This document shows positions 1-7,845 of a stretch of DNA of 31,092 bases, piece by piece (the stretch's first letter is position 1; every line of letters starts with the position of its first letter). The notes below the pieces were generated by a model. It did not search any database, had not been told where the DNA came from, and was given only the letters and a program-made list of their open reading frames with translations. This DNA is from Pseudomonadota bacterium (GTDB taxonomy: Bacteria > Pseudomonadota > Alphaproteobacteria > Azospirillales > Azospirillaceae), in assembly GCA_023423695.1 (NCBI GenBank), contig JAFAFA010000081.1:1-31092 (forward strand), written 5' to 3'. The position numbers were made by a program, and so were the translations under genes.

Positions 1-122
1 AGCGTAGGATCAACCATGGCGGGTGAGCGCTCCGAAAACGGCGGGGATTGGCTTCAGCACCCAAATCCTACGGCCGCTCAACGGATGCCGCTACACCCGC
101 CAACCCTCATGAATTTTTCCGG
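1..122 (-). mobile_element. IS1380-family element, left fragment (5' end only, runs off the window)
   Basis: These 122 bases are the exact reverse complement of 29477-29598, the transposase-proximal end of the complete IS1380 copy at the right edge. The element therefore points left and most of it lies outside the window. The transposase start codon is the complement of 15-17, so only about five codons (MVDPT) are visible. The inner end of the element is the CCGG reached at 122. The next four bases outside are CTAG, a plausible 4-bp target duplication, but the partner end is not visible. Identity with the right copy is 122/122, so the two copies are recent. Confidence 0.9.
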
Positions 123-378
123 CTAGAGAAGCTCAGGCGCTTTCCCGCTGCATCCCTTCAATGAGTCGCTGCACTAGGTGCGATACCCCCTTCAAGGTGA
201 GGCGTGGATACTGCTTTTTTTCAGCTGAACGCTCAAGATTATCTCAGATACGCTTGCTCTCAAGTGGAGTGGGACAGAAGCTCATCATTTATAAGCAGGC
301 CCAGCCACTCTAGGCAGTAGTTACCCCACACAAGAGGCAGCCTAAGATAATATTTTATAACAGGGAAAGGGAGGCATC
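123..378. other. Intergenic region between IS1380 end and first gene
   Basis: I see no convincing gene here. The last part (about 345-360) is AT-rich and contains TATAAC-like sequence that could be a -10 element for the gene starting at 379. A good ribosome site (GGGAGG) sits just before that ATG. Confidence 0.4.
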
Positions 379-885
379 ATGGAAAATGCTCAGGACGGCG
401 GCATGGATTCCGGCTTTACTGACGAAGCAAGCTCCTCTGTGGAAGTGCATTTCCAAATTAGCGATATCTCGACCAAGGAAACATCGCGCGATATGACTTT
501 ATATTGGAATCCTATAGCTATTCCAAGCGGGAGGAGAGAATGGCCGTTTTCGCAAAGAGTATCAAACCTCGCGGTTTCGGTCATCGAACAGAGAGAAACG
601 GTCGGCGGCGACATAACAACCTTTTATGCAGCGTCAGGAACATATTTTAATAGAACTCAGGATGACAAAACCTGGATTCGTGCGGAATGGACGATCAAGT
701 TCCAGAATGCTGCGGGAACTACCATTGATAGTTTTACTTTCACGCTGCCCCGCAATTTCTGCTCATATAGAGGGGAGACGCCGTTTACGATCGAGCCCAC
801 ACGTTCTGCATTCAATTTTTATGATGTCATAAAGCGAGCCACCGCCAGAGGGGTCAAACCAGCGGGATACCAAGGCGGGTGCTAA
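379..885 (+). CDS. Hypothetical AT-rich 168-aa protein, probably beta-rich
   Basis: I do not recognise this family. The ATG has a strong ribosome site (GGGAGGC) at good spacing. There is no signal peptide and no membrane segment. The N-terminal 20 residues are acidic and Gly/Ser-rich, so probably disordered. The remainder alternates polar and hydrophobic residues in short strands (around 60-75, 80-90, 100-125), suggesting a beta-sandwich. A conserved-looking stretch FTLPRNFCSYRG lies near residues 122-133, and the protein ends in Cys. Codon use is clearly more AT-rich than the host-like genes further right, in line with recent transfer. It is a single gene: IS1380 lies upstream and a strong terminator follows at 927-959. 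It faces the four-gene operon that ends at 1055 on the other strand. It is soluble by prediction; nothing more can be said about function. Confidence 0.75.
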   Translation: MENAQDGGMDSGFTDEASSSVEVHFQISDISTKETSRDMTLYWNPIAIPSGRREWPFSQRVSNLAVSVIEQRETVGGDITTFYAASGTYFNRTQDDKTWIRAEWTIKFQNAAGTTIDSFTFTLPRNFCSYRGETPFTIEPTRSAFNFYDVIKRATARGVKPAGYQGGC

Positions 886-926
886 GGGCGTCGGCCAGAC
901 AGCCGTTTGCCCCGGTCCATCAGAAT

Positions 927-959
927 CCCCCGCCGCTTCACGGCGGGGGGTTTTCTTTT
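927..959 (+). terminator. Rho-independent terminator
   Basis: A perfect 9-bp GC stem (CCCCCGCCG, 927-935, with CGGCGGGGG, 941-949) with loop CTTCA is followed by a T-rich tract (951-959). It lies 42 bp after the stop codon of the 379-885 gene and would end its transcript. It also insulates it from the convergent operon. Confidence 0.92.
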
Positions 960-1054
960 GCCCGCAGCGCCGGTGCCGTGCTGACAGTCTGGGCCATATC
1001 CGACAGAATCGCACGTCCGCCAGCGCATGTGAATCCTATGTTTGTGTCACTGCA

Positions 1055-1291
1055 CTAGATTATATTTCGCCTAACCTTTCGTAGAGCCTCATCAAATCCT
1101 TGCGTTTCGTGTTCTAAATACTTATTTCCAGCTTCTTCCCAGGCATTAGAAAGTCCTCCTATAATGGCAAGGAGGAAAATTATACCGCCAGCGGGCGGGA
1201 ATATAACGCCTACGACTAACGCACCGATGAGCGCAACTGCCATATTCTTAAAAATATATAAAAAGAACCAAAATAGCTTGAGGAACATCAT
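1055..1291 (-). CDS. Small membrane protein, last gene of unknown four-gene operon
   Basis: A 78-residue protein with two hydrophobic segments, roughly residues 2-14 and 18-48. The second is rich in Gly, Ala, Val and Ile and could form one long or two short membrane passes. A charged C-terminal tail follows (about 50-78, ending KVRRNII), probably cytoplasmic. Its start overlaps the stop of the preceding gene in an ATGA arrangement (GCATGATG), so it is almost certainly translated by coupling. I do not recognise the family. Within the operon it could be a membrane anchor or effector partner of the 167-aa protein, which also has an N-terminal membrane segment. That role is inference from gene order. 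Confidence 0.75.
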   Translation of the reverse strand: MMFLKLFWFFLYIFKNMAVALIGALVVGVIFPPAGGIIFLLAIIGGLSNAWEEAGNKYLEHETQGFDEALRKVRRNII

Positions 1292-1791
1292 GCAGCCTCC
1301 ACTTTGCGAATCAGCTCTTCCTGCGCTTCATCGTTCATAGAAATAAGATTGTCTATTTGATATTTATATCTAGTTAAAATGAATTGCTTAACAAATATTT
1401 GATCTTCAGAATTGACATGTTCCCCGGTCATCATCAGATTGAAAGTATTGAAAAAGCGTTGCTCATCCGCGCTGATCTTTTGCCCTCTGGATTGTACTAT
1501 TGTTAGCTCAACATATTCCTTGAAGCCGTATTGCATGATCAGGTAGCCACGTGTAATCCCAACGGTCTTGCGCTTTTCAACGAAGTTCCACGCTTTTAGA
1601 GTGGAGACACGGATTTTTAGTTCGTCAATCTGACGCTGTTGCTCTCGAATAGTAGCCTGAAGCCTGGTGACCTGAGCTTGCAGGATGCGTACTTGTTCTT
1701 TCAGCCGATTGATTTCCGGCTGTCGGGATAGTGCGCCTGCCACTGCCCCACCAGCGCCGATCAGAACCGCAATAACTAACGGAACAGCCAT
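1288..1791 (-). CDS. Membrane-anchored coiled-coil protein, third gene of unknown operon
   Basis: A 167-residue protein. Residues 2-21 form one Ala/Gly/Val-rich membrane helix. Residues about 26-65 are a long amphipathic coiled coil with regular Leu/Ile/Val heptads (INRLKEQVRILQAQVTRLQA and on to KIRVSTLKAW). A C-terminal domain of about 100 residues (70-167) holds mixed helices and strands, including GYLIMQYGFKEYVELTIV. The ribosome site sits inside the end of the upstream gene, with only 3 bp between that stop and this ATG. The stop overlaps the next gene's start. This looks like an oligomeric membrane-tethered component with a cytoplasmic sensor or adaptor domain; that is inference. No known family is recognised. 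Confidence 0.78.
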   Translation of the reverse strand: MAVPLVIAVLIGAGGAVAGALSRQPEINRLKEQVRILQAQVTRLQATIREQQRQIDELKIRVSTLKAWNFVEKRKTVGITRGYLIMQYGFKEYVELTIVQSRGQKISADEQRFFNTFNLMMTGEHVNSEDQIFVKQFILTRYKYQIDNLISMNDEAQEELIRKVEAA

Positions 1792-1794
1792 GCC

Positions 1795-2922
1795 TCAATT
1801 CTCCTCAAAAAAATCGACCATTGCGTCCATGCATGCTTCGGAGTGTTTTAACTCTTTAATGTATCCACAGGCATTACTATAGCTAACCAGCGATGTGCCT
1901 GACGCGAAAACCATCGTCTCCAGCCGGTCTGTTTTCGGCACCAGTTCTGCCGTTATCCGTTCGAGAGCCGAGATTTCTCTGTAACTGACTTGATACATGT
2001 TGAATATTTCTTTTGCCGCCATTAATGCGGTCGGCCAACTAATAAATGGCACGCCTCCGCTTCTAATTGCGCCAATGGCTGCTTTGCTGAAGAACTGGGA
2101 CGAATAGGCAATAGCTCGAACCTGGGTAGCTGCAGCTTCGTCATTCCTGTTTATGATCATGTTGTGGACGCCGCACGCAACCGAATTTAGAGCAGTTGTT
2201 CCAATGTCCGCAGCGCGAATGGTGAACATCTGATTGAAGGCTTCGTAACCGGTTAGGTCGCCTGATGCCTCAGCAGCCGTTGATTTGGCGAAGTCCAATA
2301 GCCGGTTACCCATCCTCCCGCTGTCTTTCACGTAATCAAAATAGGAATGAAAAGGGATCGGAAGGCCAGCTTTCGAAAATGTGTCGCCAAGGAGGTGCCG
2401 GAAGACTTGAGTGATACCTTTCAGAAGGCCATACTGTTTACACAAGAGATGGAATGGATTGTCCCCAGACATTGAAAATATGTCATGCCCCCAGAACAGG
2501 CGATGAGCTAAGCATTCAGCATTTTGCCCTGCCCATATTGACGATCCGTCCTCCAGCACAGTCTTCATTCGATTGATGAATCGGCTGTCTCCGTCGCCGG
2601 GGTCGAACTGATCAATGTGATCGCCACTGTGACCGAACAAAGAGCGGATCATCGTCTCGAAGACGCTCTTAGGTTCCGTCGTCTTGGATGCCATCTTGTG
2701 AATTTCGTTCAAGAAATCGTTCACAAAATCCGAGGAGGCAAACCCCGCACTGAGGCCTCCGTATAGAACTGGGAGTACAAAATTAGCCGGATGGCTCGCT
2801 GGGGGCTGGGCCTTGGCGATTCCTGAGAGTACCTGTCCTATAGCATCGATCTCTTCATTCAGGCCATTAGATAAGGTATCTATTTGCCGCAGGGATATAT
2901 CACAGCATGTAGCAATTTGCAT
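1795..2922 (-). CDS. Hypothetical 375-aa protein, core gene of unknown four-gene operon
   Basis: The largest gene of the operon, and not recognised. The protein is mostly alpha-helical with no clear signal peptide. The most conserved-looking part is the middle: an AECLAHRLFWGHDIFS segment at about 134-149, then DNPFHLLCKQYG and HLLGDTFSKAGLPIPFHSYF near 154-200, which has the look of an active or ligand site (His, Asp, Asn, Arg). Several Gly/Ala-rich helices (45-65, 235-265, 275-310) could insert in or lie against a membrane. The N-terminus has a CC pair at residues 6-7. The start codon overlaps the stop of the 90-aa gene (TAATG) and the stop lies 3 bp before the 167-aa gene, so these products are made together. 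Codon use is AT-rich relative to the neighbours. No nuclease, NTPase or protease motif is visible. Confidence 0.8.
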   Translation of the reverse strand: MQIATCCDISLRQIDTLSNGLNEEIDAIGQVLSGIAKAQPPASHPANFVLPVLYGGLSAGFASSDFVNDFLNEIHKMASKTTEPKSVFETMIRSLFGHSGDHIDQFDPGDGDSRFINRMKTVLEDGSSIWAGQNAECLAHRLFWGHDIFSMSGDNPFHLLCKQYGLLKGITQVFRHLLGDTFSKAGLPIPFHSYFDYVKDSGRMGNRLLDFAKSTAAEASGDLTGYEAFNQMFTIRAADIGTTALNSVACGVHNMIINRNDEAAATQVRAIAYSSQFFSKAAIGAIRSGGVPFISWPTALMAAKEIFNMYQVSYREISALERITAELVPKTDRLETMVFASGTSLVSYSNACGYIKELKHSEACMDAMVDFFEEN

Positions 2923-3194
2923 TATTCCATTCCCCCAAGACTATAAGCAACACTCAATAACGTAGAGATGAGGACTTCGTTACAATCGCCAAATTTTCTT
3001 TGGATCTTTTCGATAATATCATCTGAGATTTCGACTGCGACAGTTGTGCCATCTTTTTCTGCGAGATGTGTCAGTAAGCCGATATTGGGAGATTTCTTAG
3101 AAAAATATCCTAAGATCCATTCAAGTGTGGCATTCAATTCTCCTGCGTCTCGACCAGCAGCGTCGAATACCCGTTCTGAGATTCGCACCATCAT
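2922..3194 (-). CDS. Small acidic protein, first gene of unknown four-gene operon
   Basis: A 90-residue soluble protein, first in the operon, preceded by an AGGAG ribosome site 7 bases before the ATG. Its pattern is helix (around 18-33), a short beta part with KDGTTVAVEISDD (47-59), then two helices (60-88) ending LGGME. It resembles a small adaptor or immunity-type protein in size and charge, but no family is recognised. The TAATG junction couples it to the 375-aa gene. A second in-frame ATG follows the first directly; the first has the better spacing. Upstream, 3195-3370 should hold the operon promoter, although I cannot point to clear -35/-10 boxes. Confidence 0.75.
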   Translation of the reverse strand: MMVRISERVFDAAGRDAGELNATLEWILGYFSKKSPNIGLLTHLAEKDGTTVAVEISDDIIEKIQRKFGDCNEVLISTLLSVAYSLGGME

Positions 3195-3370
3195 GTTTGT
3201 TCTCCTGGTCCTCAGTAGGTGTTCAAAATTATCTGAATCCCCAGACGTAACACCCCGTATGTCTACCCCTTTTTCCCCGACCGTTATAGTGCTGAGAGCT
3301 CGGTTAGGGACGGGTTGAGCGCAGTCAAGTTGTCAGACGGGGGAGCATGATTGAGCCCTTGGCTACTTGG

Positions 3371-3723
3371 AGGCGGTTTCCAAAACCTTCATCCTATGAT
3401 CAACCCTCCGGAAGTCCGCTGATCTGCGGTCGGTTTCCTGTGCCTTCACCGAGAGGCAGGCATGGGACCGACAGTTGCGGACTTGGTGGCGGGGATCATC
3501 GACCGGATCGAGGTTCGGTCTGTCGGCCCCGGGCGTCCGCCGATGTCCACCGTGGCGGTCATCGAAACACTCCGCTTTTTCCTGCGCGAGGGCGTTCAAT
3601 GGCGCGCGCTGCGGGCAGCGGACGGGCGTGCCTGGGACTCACCCCTGCGCCGCCGTCTGGATGAGTGCCACACGATGGTGTTGCTTCGGTGAGTTCACCC
3701 CGTCCTTGTTCGCATGGTGCGCC
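3371..3723 (+). pseudogene. IS5-type transposase relic, copy 1 (5' part only)
   Basis: The reading frame starting at 3462 encodes an N-terminal IS5-family transposase segment (MGPTVADLVAGIIDRIEVRS, then LRFFLREGVQWRALRAADGR at about 37-56). It stops after LLRR-type residues, and sequence related to HAVLVRMVR continues in another frame up to about 3723. There it breaks off directly at the stop codon of the next gene. The catalytic region is absent. A diverged second copy lies at 12638 onward in the same orientation; both begin with a related end sequence (AGGCGGTTTCCAAAAC here). This is an old, dead insertion. Confidence 0.8.
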
Positions 3724-3724
3724 C

Positions 3725-4423
3725 TCAGTTGCTGAAACTCTTAATACTATTGTCTGCAAAGACAATCTTCCGGATGTCCACTTTCGCGACGACATCGTCT
3801 CTCGCCATTTCACGCATGCGGTTTTGTTGGTTGATGAACTGGTTGATGGAGTAGTCGCCCTTGAAAGTCGCTTCCTTCTTGGGCGCGATCTTCACGTCCT
3901 TGTCCATCTTGATCCCGTAAATACGTTCACCCAACAGGTCGTGGAAGCCGATGGAGCCGTCGATGAGCTTGATCGGCTTGTCGTAGTCATTCCGCAGCGT
4001 GTAGGTGATCTGGTAGTAGTCGGAGTAGTCGCCCTTCCTAGTGACGTAGGACCACTTCACGAGCTTCAGCGGGAGCTCGTTCTGCCACGCCTCGTCCGGC
4101 TTGGTACCACTCCTCTGACCACCGTCGTCCGTCGTGGCGACGTCGCCTGACGGCGCCGCCTGGGGTGCCGGACGCCCGGACGTGCCGACGATGCGCTCCA
4201 GCAGTAGCTTGACCTGCATCTCCAGCATGTCCACGCGCTTTTCCAACTGCTCGACGCGGGGATCTGTCGGCGCGGACGAAGCGGCGGGAGTGACCGGAAC
4301 CGGAGCAACTGCGGGAGCGGAACTCGATGACGCCGGTGTTGGATCTTGGGCGGCCGCCGAAAGGGACAGTGCGCCGACAGACGCGGTCAGCAGCAGGGGA
4401 GCAAGAAAACGTGGCAACTGCAT
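3725..4423 (-). CDS. Secreted protein with coiled coil and C-terminal beta domain
   Basis: A 232-residue exported protein. A signal peptide covers residues 1-25 (cleavage likely after LSAAAQ). A low-complexity Ala/Pro/Ser linker follows (27-52), then a coiled coil with clean heptads (about 54-81, VEQLEKRVDMLEMQVKLLLE). The C-terminal domain (about 115-228) contains LRNDYDKPIKLIDGSIGFHD and a GERIYGIKM segment. This is the pattern of FxLYD-like beta-sandwich domains found on bacterial surface or periplasmic proteins. The start has a GAGG ribosome site 7 bases upstream. The stop codon directly abuts the IS relic ending at about 3723, so the final residues could have been altered by the insertion. 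No partner gene is evident. The role is probably envelope-associated. Confidence 0.82.
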   Translation of the reverse strand: MQLPRFLAPLLLTASVGALSLSAAAQDPTPASSSSAPAVAPVPVTPAASSAPTDPRVEQLEKRVDMLEMQVKLLLERIVGTSGRPAPQAAPSGDVATTDDGGQRSGTKPDEAWQNELPLKLVKWSYVTRKGDYSDYYQITYTLRNDYDKPIKLIDGSIGFHDLLGERIYGIKMDKDVKIAPKKEATFKGDYSINQFINQQNRMREMARDDVVAKVDIRKIVFADNSIKSFSN

Positions 4424-4968
4424 GGCATACCTCGATAGATCGGTTAGCCAGCCTGCATTAGCAATTGCGGCACTTCAAGAAGCATCCGCAACCGCAACGA
4501 AAACCGACCGCGCGCGATGACTACGTCTCGTTGGCCTTGCGGTCGGAACGGTAACGATGCTTCGTCATGAGACCAGCCCACTCGCTCGCCTTCTGCATTG
4601 GCTCTGGCCGCACCTGCGTCCGAGCGGCGCCGACCCGATTCTGGTGCTGTAGCCTGCCGCGCGGAACACCCGCTCATAGCCTCGGCATTCCCACATCGTC
4701 CAACGTATGGGCGACGCCGACGCGTTCATCGGAGACGGCGATGTGGAACAGGTTGCGGATGCCCTTGGGGTCGGCCTTTTTATGCCAGATCGTCTTCGCC
4801 CATCCCGAACACCAACCCGGCGGCTGTTGCCGCCTGTGCCTCACTCATCCGTTCCGGCGTGCAGCGTGCATCGGCTGACCTATGAGCTGGCGGAAGTTGT
4901 AATACCCGTTGACGAACAAAAATTATCGGTCCTAGAGCTCTGGTGTATCCATCTGCAAGGTTTCCGAT
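4424..4968. other. Intergenic region, no supported gene
   Basis: About 545 bases of GC-rich sequence without a convincing gene. Short open stretches exist on both strands but lack ribosome sites and protein-like composition. On the minus strand around 4520-4680 a few fragments read like decayed coding sequence in two frames, ending RYRSDRKANET; I cannot assign them. The promoters of the divergent genes 3725-4423 and 4969-5355 should lie here. Confidence 0.4.
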
Positions 4969-5355
4969 ATGCGCCAGTCCGGTCTGCTCGCCATTGCTGC
5001 TCTGCTCGTCGCCTCCCCGGTGCTGGCTCAGTCTGCGCACCCCGCGCAGCCGATGGTCTACTTTAACGACCTCATCCGGAAGCCTGAGGTCGCCAGTGCG
5101 CTCAAGCAGCAGCTTTCGGCTGAAGCGATGAAGGCGGCCAAGACCTACGCCACCTCCGGTGTGAACACGCCGCTGACGCAGAGCGGCGCCCTGCGCACGG
5201 CCTTCGCTTGCAAGCCGCATTACTGCGACACCGACAGCGTGACCATCGCCTTCGACCAGAGCGGCACCGTCTGGTCCGCCTACGCCAAGGGCGGCAAGGT
5301 CCAGGTGTTCGGCAACCCCCCTCCCGATGTGCGGGCGGCACTGACCGCGAAGTGA
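4969..5355 (+). CDS. ivy: Ivy-type lysozyme inhibitor, periplasmic
   Basis: A 128-residue protein with a classical signal peptide (residues 1-20, cleavage after VLAQ or near it). The mature part carries CKPHYC at about residues 81-86, flanked by FACKPH and DTDSVTIAF. This matches the CKPHxC loop of the Ivy family, whose disulfide-closed loop plugs the active site of C-type lysozyme. It would act in the periplasm, protecting peptidoglycan against lysozyme or limiting the cell's own lytic transglycosylases. The length suits the family. It is followed at 47 bp by a second small secreted protein and then a third, which may form one transcription unit. Assignment rests on the loop motif, the size and the signal peptide; overall identity was not computed. 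Confidence 0.75.
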   Translation: MRQSGLLAIAALLVASPVLAQSAHPAQPMVYFNDLIRKPEVASALKQQLSAEAMKAAKTYATSGVNTPLTQSGALRTAFACKPHYCDTDSVTIAFDQSGTVWSAYAKGGKVQVFGNPPPDVRAALTAK

Positions 5356-5402
5356 CCGGGCTGCGGCTTGAAGTCTGCGCAAACCGAGGAAGGGATACGA
5401 AC

Positions 5403-5747
5403 ATGAGAAGACTGCTGCCTATTCTCGTTGCCCTGCTTGCCCTGCCCGTGGCCGCAGAGGCCGAGTGCATCGGCGAGGGGGACTACCGGGTTTGCACGGA
5501 GAGCTACACGGATTCGCGCGACGACACCCACATCCGCAGCCACGACACCATGGGCAACACCTATTCCGTGGACACCGAGACCCGGTCCTACCGCGGCAAC
5601 GGCCACGAGATCACCAGCCGCGACAGCATGGGGAACTCCTACTCGGTGAAGTCGTGGAGCGATTCCACTGGGACGCACTCGATCGACAGCATGGGCAACC
5701 GTTGCACCATCACGCGCACCGGCCAGGTGATCGGATGCGGACAATGA
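5403..5747 (+). CDS. Small secreted protein with SMGN repeats
   Basis: A 114-residue exported protein. The ATG at 5403 is chosen because GAGGAAGG lies just upstream and a signal peptide follows directly (residues 1-20, ending VAAEAE). The mature protein has three imperfect copies of D(S/T)MGNxYSV-like sequence (near residues 44-52, 74-82 and 97-105) separated by Ser/Thr/Asp/Arg-rich spacers. Four cysteines (two near the mature N-terminus, two near the C-terminus) could form two disulfides. It is hydrophilic and probably periplasmic or surface-bound. I do not recognise the family. The stop overlaps the start of the next gene (ATGA at 5744-5747). Confidence 0.8.
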   Translation: MRRLLPILVALLALPVAAEAECIGEGDYRVCTESYTDSRDDTHIRSHDTMGNTYSVDTETRSYRGNGHEITSRDSMGNSYSVKSWSDSTGTHSIDSMGNRCTITRTGQVIGCGQ

Positions 5748-6058
5748 AGGTCGCTGCCGCCGTCGCGCTCGGCGCCGCGCTCCTGCTCGGTGTCGCGTCG
5801 CAGTTCATCACCATCTTCGTCATTCAGCCCATCGGCGCGGTTCCGGAGGGGCTGACCATGATCATTGGGCGGATGACGACCCTGAACTTCGTCGACAGCG
5901 CCGACGCCTGGTGCGAACGGCAGCAAGGCGGCGTCAACCTTCTCTGCCGCATGGGCGTCCTGGGCCGCGTCGCCTCCGAGGGCGCGATTCTCGCCCGTTT
6001 GCCCTATTCCGAGACGCTCTACACCTTCAGCACCGGCGGCAAGACCTACAACCGCTGA
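5744..6058 (+). CDS. Small exported or membrane-anchored hypothetical protein
   Basis: A 104-residue protein starting with the ATG inside the ATGA overlap with the preceding gene, so probably translated by coupling. An alternative ATG nine bases upstream (5735) is in frame. Residues 1-32 are hydrophobic (Ala/Leu/Val/Ile/Phe) and act as a signal anchor or a single membrane helix. The rest is a small soluble domain with two cysteines (WCERQQ and LLCRMG) that could pair in the periplasm. It ends with a STGGKTYNR tail. Function unknown. Its position suggests it works in the envelope with the repeat protein upstream. Confidence 0.72.
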   Translation: MKVAAAVALGAALLLGVASQFITIFVIQPIGAVPEGLTMIIGRMTTLNFVDSADAWCERQQGGVNLLCRMGVLGRVASEGAILARLPYSETLYTFSTGGKTYNR

Positions 6059-6174
6059 GGCTTCTCGCAACCGATCGACGGCAGGATAGGCTCGGACGGA
6101 TCGTCCTCTCCTTGCTCACTGCCGTCGCCACCGTCATCGTCTCAAACCGCCTCAGGGCATTCTGAGAACCGCCC

Positions 6175-7845
6175 CTAAGCCGCTCGAATGTTGGCCAGGA
6201 AGACCTCGACGTCTCGACGCAGAGCCTCAGACTGCTGCGAGAGCTCCCTGGAGGCGCCGAGGACTTGGCTGGCTGCGGCACCCGTTTGCGTGGCGGCCTG
6301 CTTCACCTCGACGATGTTCCCACTGACCATCTCAGTGCCGCGGGCGGCCTGTTGGATATTGCGGGTGATTTCGCTGGTGGTGGCGTCCTGCTCCTCAATC
6401 GCGGCGGCGATGGTCGATGCGATCTCGTTGATCGTTGTGATCGTCTGCCCAACCCCCTCAATCGCCCCAACAGTGTTCTGGGTGGCAGTTTGTACGGCGG
6501 CAATCTGCGCCGCAATCTCCTCAGTGGCCTTGCCGGTCTGATTGGCCAGCGCCTTCACCTCGGACGCAACCACGGCGAAACCCTTGCCCGCCTCTCCCGC
6601 GCGTGCCGCCTCGATGGTGGCGTTCAGCGCCAGCAGGTTGGTCTGGCTGGCGATGTCCTGGATCAGCTTGACCACTTCGCCAATTCGACTAGCAGCGTCG
6701 GCAAGGTGGCGTACTGAGCCGGTGGTGTCGTGGGCCTGACGAGCCGCCTTGGACGCGATCTCGTTGGATGTGGCAACTTGGCGGCTGATCTCCTGAATTG
6801 AGACGGCCATCTCCTCGGTGGCCGCCGCGACGGTCTGCACGTTGGCTGAGGTCTGCTCCGCCGCTGCCGACGACGCCGTTGCCTGATGGTTCGCCTGCTC
6901 GGCCAGAGAGGACATGCTGTGTGCCGTGGAGTCCAACTCGGTGGCGGCGGACGCCACCGTGCGCAAGCTGCGCATAACCGTACCTTCAAAGTCGTGGATC
7001 AGCGCTTCGACCCTGGTGCTGTGGCGTTCCTTGGCCTCCCGCTGCGCCACCTGCTCGGCCTCAAGCCGCTGCCGGGCGATGCCGTTCTCCTTCAGCACCT
7101 GGACCGCGCGCGCAATGTCGCCGATTTCATCCTTGCGCTGATGCTCCGGCACCTCAATACCGTAGTTCTGGTTGGCAAGCTCGGTCACGACACCACTCAT
7201 GCGCACCAGTGGCGCGACGGCACGGCGGCTGAACACACCATATAGGATGGCCAGGAAGCTGAGCGCCGTCAGGGCGATAGAGGCTTCGGCGACAAGGTTC
7301 AACATCTGCGCCCGGCTGCGTGCGCGCTCGACCGCACCCCTGGTCCGTTCGGTCAGCATCTCTTGGAACCGGGAGACGGGCACCATGATTTCCGCCTTGC
7401 CGCGGTCGTAGTCGGCCCCGAACATGAGTTCCTGACCCTTGCGCAGATCACCCGCGGCGACCGCCTTCATCGAGGCCTCTTCCAAGCCGATCAGCGTGTC
7501 CGACTTTCGCTTCGCCTCCTCAATCAGGTTGAGCTCACTCTGTGGGGCGCCGAGTTCCGTGAGCCGCTGCACGACACGGTCGCGGGTCTTGGTCTCCTTC
7601 ACCTCATGCCAATAGGCATCAAAGTGGCGCTTGTCGCCAAACACGGTGAAGCGGCGCGCCTCGTTGGTCAAATAATCGGAGGCATTAGCGAGGTCGAAGG
7701 CCAACTGCTTGTATTCCGCCCGCTCCAGCGTCGCTTGCCGCTCCGCATCTGCCGCTCGGTTCGCGAGGCCGAGGCACGCCCCTGAGACCACAGACAGGGC
7801 GATCGTCGCGGCATAGGACGCTTTGGTGATTGCGGAGATGCGCAT
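6175..7845 (-). CDS. Methyl-accepting chemotaxis protein
   Basis: A transmembrane chemoreceptor (556 aa from this start). Order: membrane helix 1 (about 5-25), periplasmic four-helix-type sensor domain (about 30-185), membrane helix 2 (about 186-210), HAMP domain (about 211-262), then the long cytoplasmic signalling hairpin. The tip sequence IASQTNLLALNATIEAARAG and KGFAVVASEVKALA (about 395-435) is the signature that binds CheA and CheW. I prefer the start at 7845 because GGGGG lies 5 bases before it. The ATG at 7857 adds four residues but has no ribosome site. No che genes are nearby, so it would feed into a chemotaxis system elsewhere in the genome. No C-terminal methyltransferase tether is evident. 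The ligand is unknown. Confidence 0.95.
   Translation of the reverse strand: MRISAITKASYAATIALSVVSGACLGLANRAADAERQATLERAEYKQLAFDLANASDYLTNEARRFTVFGDKRHFDAYWHEVKETKTRDRVVQRLTELGAPQSELNLIEEAKRKSDTLIGLEEASMKAVAAGDLRKGQELMFGADYDRGKAEIMVPVSRFQEMLTERTRGAVERARSRAQMLNLVAEASIALTALSFLAILYGVFSRRAVAPLVRMSGVVTELANQNYGIEVPEHQRKDEIGDIARAVQVLKENGIARQRLEAEQVAQREAKERHSTRVEALIHDFEGTVMRSLRTVASAATELDSTAHSMSSLAEQANHQATASSAAAEQTSANVQTVAAATEEMAVSIQEISRQVATSNEIASKAARQAHDTTGSVRHLADAASRIGEVVKLIQDIASQTNLLALNATIEAARAGEAGKGFAVVASEVKALANQTGKATEEIAAQIAAVQTATQNTVGAIEGVGQTITTINEIASTIAAAIEEQDATTSEITRNIQQAARGTEMVSGNIVEVKQAATQTGAAASQVLGASRELSQQSEALRRDVEVFLANIRAA

Noticed and set aside
4520..4700. Minus-strand fragments ending RYRSDRKANET as a possible gene
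   Set aside because: Needs at least one frameshift, has no start with a ribosome site and resembles no family I know.
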